Assembly: GCA_002923375.1 (NCBI GenBank)
Contig: BEIJ01000002.1
Coordinates: forward strand, 372,001-436,000
Direction of reading: 5' to 3'
From: a bacterium HR33
GTDB taxonomy: Bacteria; Gemmatimonadota; Gemmatimonadetes; Gemmatimonadales; GWC2-71-9
DNA length: 64,000 bases
Positions 9,701 to 17,027 of this stretch are shown piece by piece. The translations under genes and the position numbers were made by a program. The number at the start of each line of letters is the position of its first letter. Position 1 is the stretch's first letter. The notes below the pieces were generated by a model. The model worked only from the letters and a program-made list of their open reading frames with translations. It was not told the DNA's origin and made no database searches.

Positions 9701-10185
9701 TGACCGGGGTCGGAGTGATAAGTCTGGCGGGTGTGGTGGTCAACAACGCCATCGTGCTTCTGGACTACACCAATGTCCTGCGGCAAAGAGACGGATTGCC
9801 TAGGAGAGAAGCGGTGGTGCTGGCGGGAAGGACCCGGTTCCGGCCGGTTTGGCTCACGGCGATCACCACCGTGCTCGGGTTGGTGCCGCTGGCTATAGGC
9901 CTCAACGTCGACTTCATCGGATTCTACACCCGCCTCCAACCCGACATCTTCTGGGGCGGTGAACAGGCCGCCTGGTGGGGTCCGATGGCTATAGCGGTGA
10001 TCGCGGGCCTGCTGTTTGCGACCTTCCTGACGCTGGTTTTGGTACCGGTGCTGTACTCTCTGTTGGACGACGCCGAGCTGGCGGTGAGGCGTTGGTTCAA
10101 GGGGGAAGCCCAGCCTGCGACGGCGGATCAGGCTGGCGGTACCGAAGCGGCAGGCAAGCGGGCGGCGCAGCCGGCTGTGGTTTGA
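6772..10185 (+). CDS. RND-family proton-driven efflux permease (AcrB/HAE1 type)
   Basis: 1137 residues. Signature blocks are visible: NHPTTVLVMA in the first membrane helix, VYPGVAPRDIE in the porter domain, the helix-4 stretch GMLVDNAIVVVENTYRF containing the proton-relay Asp, and VVNNAIVLLDY in the second half. It is longer than classical AcrB (about 1050): residues about 505-550 add a hydrophobic stretch (WTLIGGAAAVFAVVL then AALLLLATAAVLYAF) between the two halves, and the tail is Ala/Gly-rich. It would use the proton gradient to expel hydrophobic or amphipathic compounds, or lipids, through the adaptor and channel encoded upstream. The gene ends 16 bp before the convergent nitrilase-like gene at a strong hairpin. 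Confidence 0.92.
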   Translation: MSRPSSGKLREFALTSFAINHPTTVLVMAAFLAVSGVASYLSIPKESAPEIVVPNIIVNTVYPGVAPRDIENLVTRPLEEELNTITDVKTITSTSIEGYSSINIEFRAGMDMNEAMQRVREKVDIAKAKLPAAAEEPEIFEINFAEFPIMQVNVAGPYSLERLRQVAERVQDELEQIPGVLEVRLSGGLEREVQVDVDLAKLKYYGLAFDDVISAIRNENVTVPGGSIEVGSLKYLVRVPGEFGDTGPIADIVVATKDGRPIYVRDVASVDFGYKERESFARLDGNPVVSLAVVKRAGENIIRTADRVREVIAELQPTFPPGTVVKITSDQSEDIRSMVSSLENNIISGLILVVGVLLFVLGARTAWFVGLAIPLSMLISFAVLKTAGITMNMVVLFSLILALGMLVDNAIVVVENTYRFREQGFDRVEAAKFGTAEVAMPIIGATATTLAAFLPMAFWPGIVGEFMKYLPLTLIITLSSSLFVALVIVPTACSLWLEPEDAPRTAMPKAVRWTLIGGAAAVFAVVLSIHWLAALLLLATAAVLYAFHHYVGRPLGHWFMQRGLPPILDRYERLLRRALTRRGRVLAGSVAALVLVLVAFGLFNAGVEFFPENIPPNTVYVQVEAPLGTPVEETDRLVRQIEAEIRALPDSQDIESVVATVGSMLTAGFGGGNTGSHLATVAVNFVDYRDRHSDAFEILERMRRTVGRDIAGADISVEIPNMGPPTGRPVTIEITGEDPEMLRALGDSMVRRLENAPVFAKLEGLENDLSAVRPELVVEVDREKAALYGLSTQKIGATIRSAINGTEASKYRDGKDEYDITVRLAKAYREDLGALADLTVVDDGTQVPLTSVARWYVGTGFADVKRKDLDRVATVSADVRTGYNANAVLAEVQQTLAGFPLPPGYRMRYAGQQVEQAESQAFLTAAFFIAVMLISFILVAQFDSVTTPIIIMTSVIMSTIGVLVGLLVFRMPFGIIMTGVGVISLAGVVVNNAIVLLDYTNVLRQRDGLPRREAVVLAGRTRFRPVWLTAITTVLGLVPLAIGLNVDFIGFYTRLQPDIFWGGEQAAWWGPMAIAVIAGLLFATFLTLVLVPVLYSLLDDAELAVRRWFKGEAQPATADQAGGTEAAGKRAAQPAVV

Positions 10186-10193
10186 CGGGGCCC

Positions 10194-10218
10194 GGAGCGA
10201 CTCAAACTGAGTCGCTCC
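10194..10218. terminator. Perfect 11-bp hairpin at a convergent gene end
   Basis: GGAGCGACTCA, loop AAC, then TGAGTCGCTCC: an uninterrupted 11-bp stem with a 3-nt loop. It lies between the RND pump stop (10185) and the convergent nitrilase-like gene, whose stop codon (10202-10204) is inside the stem. No T-run follows on either strand, so it may be a factor-assisted or processing-type terminator serving both directions. Confidence 0.55.
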
Positions 10219-11050
10219 CCAGGCCGAACCATTCTCGGTAAAGCTCGGGCCGGCGGTCGCGCCAAAACAGCCTTTTGGCGGTCGAGCCCGCACAGCGGGC
10301 GAGATCGAGGTCGGCGATGATCAGGTCGTCTTCCTGGGACTTGCCCCGGACCACCACTTGACCTTCGGGATCCACCACAAAAGACTCGCCGGCAAAAGTG
10401 AGCTTCTCCTCCCTCCCCACCCGGTTGCAGAGCGCCGCGAAGTAGCCGTTCTGAAACGCTGCGGTGCGCACTTCCGCTTCGAAAAGCCCTTCCGGCCACT
10501 CTCCCACAGCCCCCGCCTGGGGTATCGCCACCAGTTCGGCTCCGTTGAGCGCCAAAGCCCGCATGTATTCGGGATAGTGGCGATCGTAACAAATCGCTAC
10601 GCCCACTCTCCCCACTCTGGTGGCGTAGACCGGAGCTCCCCGATCTCCAGGGTGATAGTAAGCCTTCTCGTGAAAGCACGCGTAATCCGTGATATGGACC
10701 ATGCGCGTGACACCGAGAAGCTCCCCGTCGGCGTCGAAGACCGGAGAGCTGTCGTAGTATCTCGCGCCGCCTCTATCGTCCTTTTCGTACAGGTTGAACA
10801 CCGTGACCAGCCGGCATTCCCGCGCCTTTCGGGCCACCTTTTCGGTGCTCGGTCCGGGAATCGGCTCCGCCAGTTTCGCAGCCTCCGCCAGCCGCTCGTG
10901 CTGGGGGAAGAAGCGGTCGATCGCCAGCTCCGGGAACACGATGAGCTCGGCTCCGAGATCTCTGGCGCGTTCCATGGCGAGTAACGCCCGCTGGAGATTG
11001 TCCGTTCTGTCAGGCGTGCAGTGCTGCTGCGCCAAAGCGATACGTAACAT
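10202..11050 (-). CDS. Carbon-nitrogen hydrolase (nitrilase superfamily) with an altered catalytic site
   Basis: 282 residues, full length for a single-domain nitrilase-superfamily amidase and most like the N-carbamoylputrescine amidase branch. The catalytic Glu41 (FPEL) and nucleophile Cys154 (ICYDRHYPE) are present. The position that normally carries the third catalytic residue (Lys in the G-x-Y-R-K-x-H-I block) reads G-V-T-R-M-V-H-I, so it appears to be Met117. The protein may therefore be a divergent hydrolase or a non-catalytic family member. Its ATG directly abuts the stop codon of the upstream double-kinase gene, implying coupled translation and perhaps a link with signalling. No signal peptide, so cytosolic. 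Confidence 0.85.
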   Translation of the reverse strand: MLRIALAQQHCTPDRTDNLQRALLAMERARDLGAELIVFPELAIDRFFPQHERLAEAAKLAEPIPGPSTEKVARKARECRLVTVFNLYEKDDRGGARYYDSSPVFDADGELLGVTRMVHITDYACFHEKAYYHPGDRGAPVYATRVGRVGVAICYDRHYPEYMRALALNGAELVAIPQAGAVGEWPEGLFEAEVRTAAFQNGYFAALCNRVGREEKLTFAGESFVVDPEGQVVVRGKSQEDDLIIADLDLARCAGSTAKRLFWRDRRPELYREWFGLGSDSV

Positions 11051-12862
11051 TCACCGCTCCCGTTTCTCGCGTTCGTTGGTGAATTCCCGATCGGCCAGCA
11101 GCCGCCCGAGCCAGCGCACCGGCCTCGACCACCAAGGCCGCAACGCGTCGTCCAGCGCCTGGCGGAACGCGGCCGCGCTCGGAAACCGGTCGTCGGGATC
11201 TCTGGCGGCGGCCCGTTCCAATACCGCCACCAACTCCTCGGGAACGTCGTCCCGCTCTTTTCTCAGGTCGGGGAACCTTCCCGCCGTCTGCCGCGCTAAG
11301 ATCGCCTCGGCCGTGCCGCCGCCGAAGGGAGTGCGCCCGCACAAGGCGTAGAACGCTACGCAGGCCAGTGAGTAAAGATCGACCCGATGATCGACGCGTT
11401 CTCCGAGGAGCTGCTCGGGCGCGGCGAATTCGGGAGTGCCGCTGTGAGAGGAGGCGCCGCCGTACTTGCCCAGCCCGTGCACCGCTATGGCCAGCCCGAA
11501 GTCGGTGATTCTCACGCTGCCCGTGGCGTCGTCAATGAGCATGTTCTCCGGCTTGAGATCGCGGTGGATCACGCCCAGGGAGTGAGCGTGCTCCAGCGCG
11601 GAGAGCGATTCCCGCAAAAGGCGCACGACCGTGCCCACGGGCAGCGGTCCTTCCTCGCTCACTAGGCGGGCCAAACTCTTGCCCTTCACGTACGCCATGG
11701 TGTACCACTGGAGGCCGGCCCGCCCGCCAATCTCGTAAATGCTCACGATGTTCGGATGCTGGAGCTGTGCTGCCAGCTGCGCTTCGCGGCGGAAACGTTC
11801 CACCACCTCGGGATCGCTGGTCAGATACGGATGCAGTACCTTGAGCGCCACCTCTCGCTCCAGCGCCAAGTCCCGCACCAGATATACTCGCCCGAATCCA
11901 CCCACCCCGAGCTCCCGCAACAGCTCGTAGTCGTCGCCCAGAGCGCGCCGCAGGCGCTTCTCCCACGCCTGGGGATCTTCCGCCGGACTGATAGCCAAAG
12001 GAGACTTGACCGTTGCCTGAAAGACGTAATCGCCCAAGTCCGACAGGAGGTCTTCACCCATCTCGTGAGCGGTGAGGTATCGATCCTGCGGGTTGCGTTT
12101 GATAGCCCGCAAAATGATTCGCTCTACCGCCTGAGGGCATGCCGGTCGCAATACCCGAGGAGCCACCACCGCTTCCGGTTCCTCCGCCGGCCGCTGGCCC
12201 GTCACGGCGAAGTACAGCAGGGCTCCCGCCGCGTAGATGTCGCTGCTGGGCTCGCCGGGGAGGTTCCCCCGTACCTCGGGAGCCAGAAAGGGAATGTCCA
12301 GGGGATCGGGCTCCGGAGGAGCCAGATCCAAACAGGCGTTGGCATACCGGAGATCGGTGATGATTGCCCGATCGGTAAGATCCAGCATCACCGTAGTGGG
12401 CACGATGCGCCGCAACACCAGCCGCTGTGCATGAACGTATTCCAAAACCCCGAGCAGGTCGCGGGCCAGCTGCACTACGGCAGGAATGGGCCGGGGTCCG
12501 CGGGAGACCACGTCCAACAAGCTTTCTCCGTCGATCCACTTGCTTATGCGGTACGCCCAGCCGTCCGCTTCGCCCGCGGAGTAAATCGGCCTGATACCGG
12601 GATGGTCGATCGCGGCCAACAACTCCGACTCGCGCTCGAACCAGGCCCGGCTGCGGGTGCCGGGGAGGAGATGAACCCTGAGGGCGACGCGGCGCTTGAG
12701 AACCTTGTCCCGGGCCACGAACAAGACCCGTTCCTCCGATGCGGCTACCACGCGCTCGATCGCCAGAGCGGGAGCGAACAGTTCCTCCGCCCGCCGGAAC
12801 AGCGATACGACATCCAGTCCGGGGGCGATGAGAACGTGGCGAGGCGTAGCTTCTTGGCTCAT
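11051..12862 (-). CDS. Tandem pseudokinase-kinase protein (Hanks type)
   Basis: 603 residues with two kinase folds. Residues about 35-275 follow the kinase pattern but lack the catalytic parts: no Gly-rich loop, Arg62 replaces the ATP-binding Lys (VALRVH), Leu-Arg-Arg at 150-152 replaces His-Arg-Asp, and Asp-Leu-Arg at 170-172 replaces DFG. APEVRGN and SSDIYAAGALLY in the C-lobe are retained. Residues about 312-570 form a complete kinase: GVGGFG (319-324), Lys341, HRDLKPEN from 433, DFG 454-456, PEFAAPEQ. No membrane segment, so cytosolic. The first domain is probably a regulatory pseudokinase for the second. The gene abuts the nitrilase-like gene downstream and diverges from the quinone oxidoreductase gene. 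Confidence 0.9.
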   Translation of the reverse strand: MSQEATPRHVLIAPGLDVVSLFRRAEELFAPALAIERVVAASEERVLFVARDKVLKRRVALRVHLLPGTRSRAWFERESELLAAIDHPGIRPIYSAGEADGWAYRISKWIDGESLLDVVSRGPRPIPAVVQLARDLLGVLEYVHAQRLVLRRIVPTTVMLDLTDRAIITDLRYANACLDLAPPEPDPLDIPFLAPEVRGNLPGEPSSDIYAAGALLYFAVTGQRPAEEPEAVVAPRVLRPACPQAVERIILRAIKRNPQDRYLTAHEMGEDLLSDLGDYVFQATVKSPLAISPAEDPQAWEKRLRRALGDDYELLRELGVGGFGRVYLVRDLALEREVALKVLHPYLTSDPEVVERFRREAQLAAQLQHPNIVSIYEIGGRAGLQWYTMAYVKGKSLARLVSEEGPLPVGTVVRLLRESLSALEHAHSLGVIHRDLKPENMLIDDATGSVRITDFGLAIAVHGLGKYGGASSHSGTPEFAAPEQLLGERVDHRVDLYSLACVAFYALCGRTPFGGGTAEAILARQTAGRFPDLRKERDDVPEELVAVLERAAARDPDDRFPSAAAFRQALDDALRPWWSRPVRWLGRLLADREFTNEREKRER

Positions 12863-12919
12863 TGAGCGTCACCGAAACATAATGGAGTGCCTGACACTGC
12901 GCTTTTTAAGGAGTGAAAA

Positions 12920-13891
12920 ATGCGCGCCGTAGTTATTACCGAACCGGGAGGTCCCGAGGTCCTCGCACTGAGAGAGTTGCCGGTACCCGCGCCCGGCACC
13001 GGGGAGTTGCTGGTCAGGGTACGAGCCAGCGGCGTAAACCGGGCGGATTTGCTGCAGCGCGCCGGACGGTATCCCGCTCCCGAGGGCGTACCGGCTGACG
13101 TCCCCGGTTTGGAATTCGCGGGCGAGGTGGCGGAGTTGGGACCGGGAGCCACCGCCTGGCGAGCAGGAGATCGTGTGATGGGAATCGTGGCCGGTGGGGG
13201 CTACGCCGAGTATCTGGCGGTAGATGCAACCCATGTACTGCCGCTACCCGATTCCTGGTCTTTCCAAGAAGGGGCCGCCGTTCCGGAGGCGTTTCTCACC
13301 GCCTTCGACGCTCTCTTGCTGCAGGCCGGTCTCGCAAACGGCGAGCGGTTGCTGATTCACGCGGTAGGCAGCAGCGTCGGAGTGGCCGCGCTGCAACTCG
13401 CCAAGGCGGTGGGGGCCACCGTAGCCGGCACTTCCCGCACTCGCTGGAAGTTGGAACGAGCCCAGGAACTGGGCCTGGACCTTGCTTTGCCGGTCGAGGA
13501 CTCGTTCTCCCCGGACCACCGAATCGCCGGCTGGGCCGACGTGATTCTGGACCTGGTGGGCGGCGGCTACGTTTCGGGTGACCTTGTAGCTTCGGCGCCT
13601 AAGGGTCGGATCATGCTCGTGGGACTTACCGCCGGACGGACGGCGAAGCTCGATCTGAGTCTCCTGCTGGCCAAGCGCCTGCGCCTGTGGGGGACCGTAC
13701 TGCGCAGCAGGTCGAAAGAGGAGAAGGCGGCTTTGGTGCGGAGCTTTGCCGAGCAGGTAATGCCGCGGTTCTTGTCCGGGGAGATAAGACCGGTGGTGGA
13801 CCGAGTCTTTCCCGCCGATGCTGTGGCCGAGGCCCACCGCTACTTGGAATCGAACGGGAACTTCGGTTCGGTCGTCCTGGCGTGGCCCTGA
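12920..13891 (+). CDS. NAD(P)H:quinone oxidoreductase (zinc-free MDR family)
   Basis: 323 residues, normal for quinone oxidoreductases of the medium-chain dehydrogenase/reductase superfamily, PIG3/QOR branch. The N-terminal GroES-like domain contains GVNRADLLQRAGRYP, typical of this branch, and the nucleotide-binding domain contains HAVGSSVGVAALQLAKAVGA in place of the usual G-x-G-x-x-G block. Structural-zinc cysteines are absent. It would reduce quinones or enones with NADPH in the cytosol. AAGGAG lies 8 nt before the ATG. It stands alone between a divergent kinase gene and the FHA-protease gene, 23 bp downstream. Confidence 0.88.
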   Translation: MRAVVITEPGGPEVLALRELPVPAPGTGELLVRVRASGVNRADLLQRAGRYPAPEGVPADVPGLEFAGEVAELGPGATAWRAGDRVMGIVAGGGYAEYLAVDATHVLPLPDSWSFQEGAAVPEAFLTAFDALLLQAGLANGERLLIHAVGSSVGVAALQLAKAVGATVAGTSRTRWKLERAQELGLDLALPVEDSFSPDHRIAGWADVILDLVGGGYVSGDLVASAPKGRIMLVGLTAGRTAKLDLSLLLAKRLRLWGTVLRSRSKEEKAALVRSFAEQVMPRFLSGEIRPVVDRVFPADAVAEAHRYLESNGNFGSVVLAWP

Positions 13892-13898
13892 TACGGGG

Positions 13899-13904
13899 TA
13901 TAGT
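13899..13904 (+). promoter_or_regulatory. -10-like TATAGT just upstream of the FHA-protease start
   Basis: TATAGT ends 10 nt before the ATG at 13915 and 8 bp after the preceding stop codon. No ribosome site lies in between, so the transcript may start at or next to the start codon. Confidence 0.35.
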
Positions 13905-13914
13905 TTAGCGATCG

Positions 13915-16008
13915 ATGTCGTTCTTGCGTCTTCGCGATCTCAGGACCAGCTCCGCACAGGAGTTCCTCGGTCCTGAAGTTCGCATCGGCCGGGACCCGGA
14001 GTTCGAGTTTCCGATCAAAGGCGAGGGAAGCCAAGTCGTCTCTGGAGCGCACGCCCGGCTTCTTTTCGAAAACGGGGGATGGTGGCTGGAGGACCTGGGG
14101 AGCAGGAACGGCACTTACCTCGATGAGCGCCGAGTGGTGCCGGGAGCCCGCTTGCCGGTCAAAGTGGGGAGCGTTATCCGGCTGGGGGAGTCGGGTCCCA
14201 AGATCAAGATCGAAGCGGTATCCCGGGAGCGGCTGGAAGAAACCGTAGTGGAAGTGCCCACCTCGGTGCGACCGTCGGCACCGACTCTGCGGCTGTCCGA
14301 TTTGGGGAGAGCCGCCGCTCAGGGGGAGGGAGCGCAAAAAACCGGGCCGGAGTATCTCCGGCCGGGCAACCTCAAGCTGGTAGTGCGGGAGCTGAGAACG
14401 GGGCAGCGGTTCGAGGTGGTAGGAGGCCGCCTGCGGATCGGCCGGGGGCAGGAGTGCGAGATCCGACCCGTGGGCCCGACCGATACCTCGGTCTCTCGAC
14501 TCCATGCGGAAGTGGTTCTCAAGCCCGAGGGCAGAGCTGTAGTTCGCGACGCTCGGAGTCGCAACGGTACTTATCTCAACGGCGAGAAGCTGGCTGGCGA
14601 GAAGGTCCTGGCAGTGGGTGACAAGATCCTGTTGGGGGAGGGCGGGCCGGAATTGTTGGTGGAGGAGCTGATGCTCCCCTCGGTCCCTGCCGCTGCGGGG
14701 CAAGACCAAACCTTGGTACCCAAGCGAGCCGCGGCGCCCAAGGAAGAGCTCCCGCTGCCGCGAGGCGAACGTGGGCGGCGCAGTTTCGGAGGCAAGGGGG
14801 CCACGGTGTTCTTCAGAGAGATGTTCGATGAAACGCAGCGCCGCACGGCCAAGCGGGTCAGGGTGCTGGTTTGGTCGTTCGTTGCGGTTTTGGGGATGAC
14901 CACCGCGGGCCTTTACTTCTGGGCTGAAAGGCAGGTGCGGCAGACGGCTGAGGCCTTGGAGGCCAGGCAGCGGGAGGCGTTGCGGGCCCAGCAGGCGGTG
15001 GTGGATTCCATAAGGCGAGAAGCCGAGCTGGAGTACGAGCGGCTGCGCGGTGAGCTGGAGGCGGCGCGGGCTGCGTCGGCCTCACCGGCTGTGATCGACA
15101 GTCTGAGGGCGGCGCTCAACGAGGCGAGCAATCGCACCGCCGCTCTGGAAGCGGCCCTGCGCCGGGCGGAGGCTGCTTTGAGAGAGCAACTTGCGGCTGG
15201 CGACTCGCTGCGGCGCCAAGCGCAAGCCGAACTCGAGCGGCTACGCGGTGAGCTGGCCCGCGCCGGGCGCTCGGACGTTTCCGGGGCACTGCTCGACAGC
15301 CTGCGGCGGGCCCTTCAGGCGGCTGAAGAGCGAGCCAACAACATCGAGGCCCAGATGCGGGCTATCCGGGGTGTGAACCTGGCGGCTGTATCCCAGGCGA
15401 ACCAAGGAGCCGTTGGCCTGATTACAGTGGTGGTGGGAAACCAGGGATACGACGGCACGGGGTTCGTGATCACCCGTTCGGGATACATGATCACCAACCG
15501 GCATGTAGTCATGCCGCAAGGCCGGACGCCGGATGCCATCTATGTGACCATGGCCGACCGGCCCTATGACCGGCGTTTCATGCACCGGGCTCAGATCGTA
15601 AGCGTCGGTCCCGAAGAGGGGCCGGACTTGGCGGTGCTCAAGCTCGAGAACTACAGCGGACCGGTGATAGCTAAAGTGGACTGGACCGGTACGCGCGCGC
15701 GCCAGGGGGAACCTGCCGCCCTGATCGGGTTCCCGGCGGGCGTGGCGGTAGCACTCGACGAAACCAAAACCGTAAGGACCAACATGAGCGGCGGAATCTT
15801 CAGCAAAGTTACCGCGTCGGAGATCAGATTCGACGGCTTTACCATCCCGGGCTCGAGCGGGAGTCCCATCTTCAACGCCAGCGGGGAAGTGGTGGCGGTG
15901 CACCGGGCGGGTCTGCGGGAAGCCACGGGGCTCTCCTTTGCCGTACCCGTGAAGTTCGTCCTCCCCCTGCTACCGCCCGAGGCCAAGGCGGAACTAGGTT
16001 TGAACTGA
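13915..16008 (+). CDS. Membrane protein with two FHA domains, coiled coil and trypsin-like serine protease domain
   Basis: 697 residues. FHA 1 is about 20-75 (IGRDPEFEF, SGAHARL, GSRNGTYL). FHA 2 is about 170-225 (IGRGQECEI, VSRLHAEV, SRNGTYLNG). Both keep the phosphothreonine-binding Gly-Arg, Ser-x-x-His and Asn-Gly-Thr residues. A membrane helix follows at about 315-336, then a coiled coil (about 337-485) and an HtrA-like protease domain (about 500-690) with His530 (ITNRHVV), Asp571 (PDLAVLKL) and Ser648 (GSSGSP). FHA inside and protease outside is the natural topology. There is no PDZ domain, unlike DegP. It could let cytoplasmic Ser/Thr kinases control periplasmic proteolysis, an inference supported by kinase genes 1 kb and 11 kb upstream. 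Confidence 0.88.
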   Translation: MSFLRLRDLRTSSAQEFLGPEVRIGRDPEFEFPIKGEGSQVVSGAHARLLFENGGWWLEDLGSRNGTYLDERRVVPGARLPVKVGSVIRLGESGPKIKIEAVSRERLEETVVEVPTSVRPSAPTLRLSDLGRAAAQGEGAQKTGPEYLRPGNLKLVVRELRTGQRFEVVGGRLRIGRGQECEIRPVGPTDTSVSRLHAEVVLKPEGRAVVRDARSRNGTYLNGEKLAGEKVLAVGDKILLGEGGPELLVEELMLPSVPAAAGQDQTLVPKRAAAPKEELPLPRGERGRRSFGGKGATVFFREMFDETQRRTAKRVRVLVWSFVAVLGMTTAGLYFWAERQVRQTAEALEARQREALRAQQAVVDSIRREAELEYERLRGELEAARAASASPAVIDSLRAALNEASNRTAALEAALRRAEAALREQLAAGDSLRRQAQAELERLRGELARAGRSDVSGALLDSLRRALQAAEERANNIEAQMRAIRGVNLAAVSQANQGAVGLITVVVGNQGYDGTGFVITRSGYMITNRHVVMPQGRTPDAIYVTMADRPYDRRFMHRAQIVSVGPEEGPDLAVLKLENYSGPVIAKVDWTGTRARQGEPAALIGFPAGVAVALDETKTVRTNMSGGIFSKVTASEIRFDGFTIPGSSGSPIFNASGEVVAVHRAGLREATGLSFAVPVKFVLPLLPPEAKAELGLN

Positions 16009-16110
16009 ACATGCGGAAGGGGCGGTCCGGTACCGTTGAGCGCCCCGCCGAGGCACCAACAGGGTTGTAGCTGAACTAGTCCCGCATCCCGATTCGCCGG
16101 CGGTCCACAC

Positions 16111-16851
16111 ATGAACCCTGATACGCCCATCGTAGTACTGCACCATCCCCAGGACCTGGTCAACATTGCCGGAGTGGTCCGGGTGCTCAAGAATTTCGGC
16201 CTGAATCAGCTCCGGTTGGTTCGGCCGGCAGAGTACGACCCCTACCGGATCGGAGGGATCGCCCACAAGAGCGACGACTTTCTCAGGCGCGTTAAGCTGT
16301 TCGAGGAGTTGGACGAAGCACTGGCCGACTGCGTCCACGTGGTGGGGCTTACCGCCCGCCAGCGGACCGCAAAGCGCAACATGCAGCTCCCCAAGGACGC
16401 GGTAGCCGAGATCTTGGAGCATCCCGAGCGGCGGCCCGCGGCTCTGCTCTTCGGACCGGAGGACCGGGGCCTGACCAACCAAGAACTGGACCGCTGCCAC
16501 CGGGTGGTAACGATCCCCACCGATCCTTCCTACCCGTCGCTCAACCTGGTGCAGGCGGTGGCGATCATGGCGTACGAGTTCTTCCAGGCCCGCGGAGTAC
16601 CGCCCTTCAAGCCGCCGCGGAGGCAGGCGCCCCCCGCTACTCGAGAGCAGTTGGAACGTTTGTTCGCCGACGCCCGGCGCGCTTTGGAGGCGATCGATTT
16701 CTTCAAGACGCGCAATCCAGAGGCGATCATGCGGACCGTGAGAGAGGTGGTCCACCGCTCCTGCCTAGATGCCCGGGAGACCGAGCTGGCCAGGGCGATC
16801 TGCTTCGAGCTGATCAAGGCGGTGGAGCGCAAACCGCGCGAGCCGGCCTAG
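16111..16851 (+). CDS. SpoU-family RNA 2'-O-methyltransferase, TrmJ-like
   Basis: 246 residues. The N-terminal SPOUT domain shows the three family motifs: NIAGVVRVLKNFG, LLFGPEDRGL and the knot motif PSYPSLNLVQAVAIMAYEF. About 80 helical, basic residues follow, as in TrmJ rather than TrmH or RlmB. The expected reaction is S-adenosylmethionine-dependent 2'-O-methylation of a tRNA nucleotide such as position 32. No ribosome site is evident before the ATG. It is flanked by gaps of 102 and 176 bp and appears to be a single-gene unit. Confidence 0.85.
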   Translation: MNPDTPIVVLHHPQDLVNIAGVVRVLKNFGLNQLRLVRPAEYDPYRIGGIAHKSDDFLRRVKLFEELDEALADCVHVVGLTARQRTAKRNMQLPKDAVAEILEHPERRPAALLFGPEDRGLTNQELDRCHRVVTIPTDPSYPSLNLVQAVAIMAYEFFQARGVPPFKPPRRQAPPATREQLERLFADARRALEAIDFFKTRNPEAIMRTVREVVHRSCLDARETELARAICFELIKAVERKPREPA

Positions 16852-16897
16852 CAGTTGTGCTCTCGGCTCAATTTGATATTTTATGTGCCGGCCGCAT

Positions 16898-16911
16898 GTG
16901 AAAGTTTTCAC
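16898..16911. promoter_or_regulatory. Palindrome GTGAAA-GT-TTTCAC upstream of the alternative complex III operon
   Basis: A 6-2-6 inverted repeat in an AT-richer part of the 176-bp gap before actA, about 117 bp upstream of its start. A -10-like TATGAT lies at 17003-17008 without a good -35. The palindrome is the right size for a dimeric regulator site, but no family is assigned. Confidence 0.3.
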
Positions 16912-17027
16912 TAGGTGCCAATCCTGCGGCTGCATCACGTCTAGCTATTTGCCGTAGCGCAGACCGGTTTCTGACGGGACTTAGGTCCTGGATCTAGAGG
17001 CTATGATTGTGACTGCCAGAGGCGATC

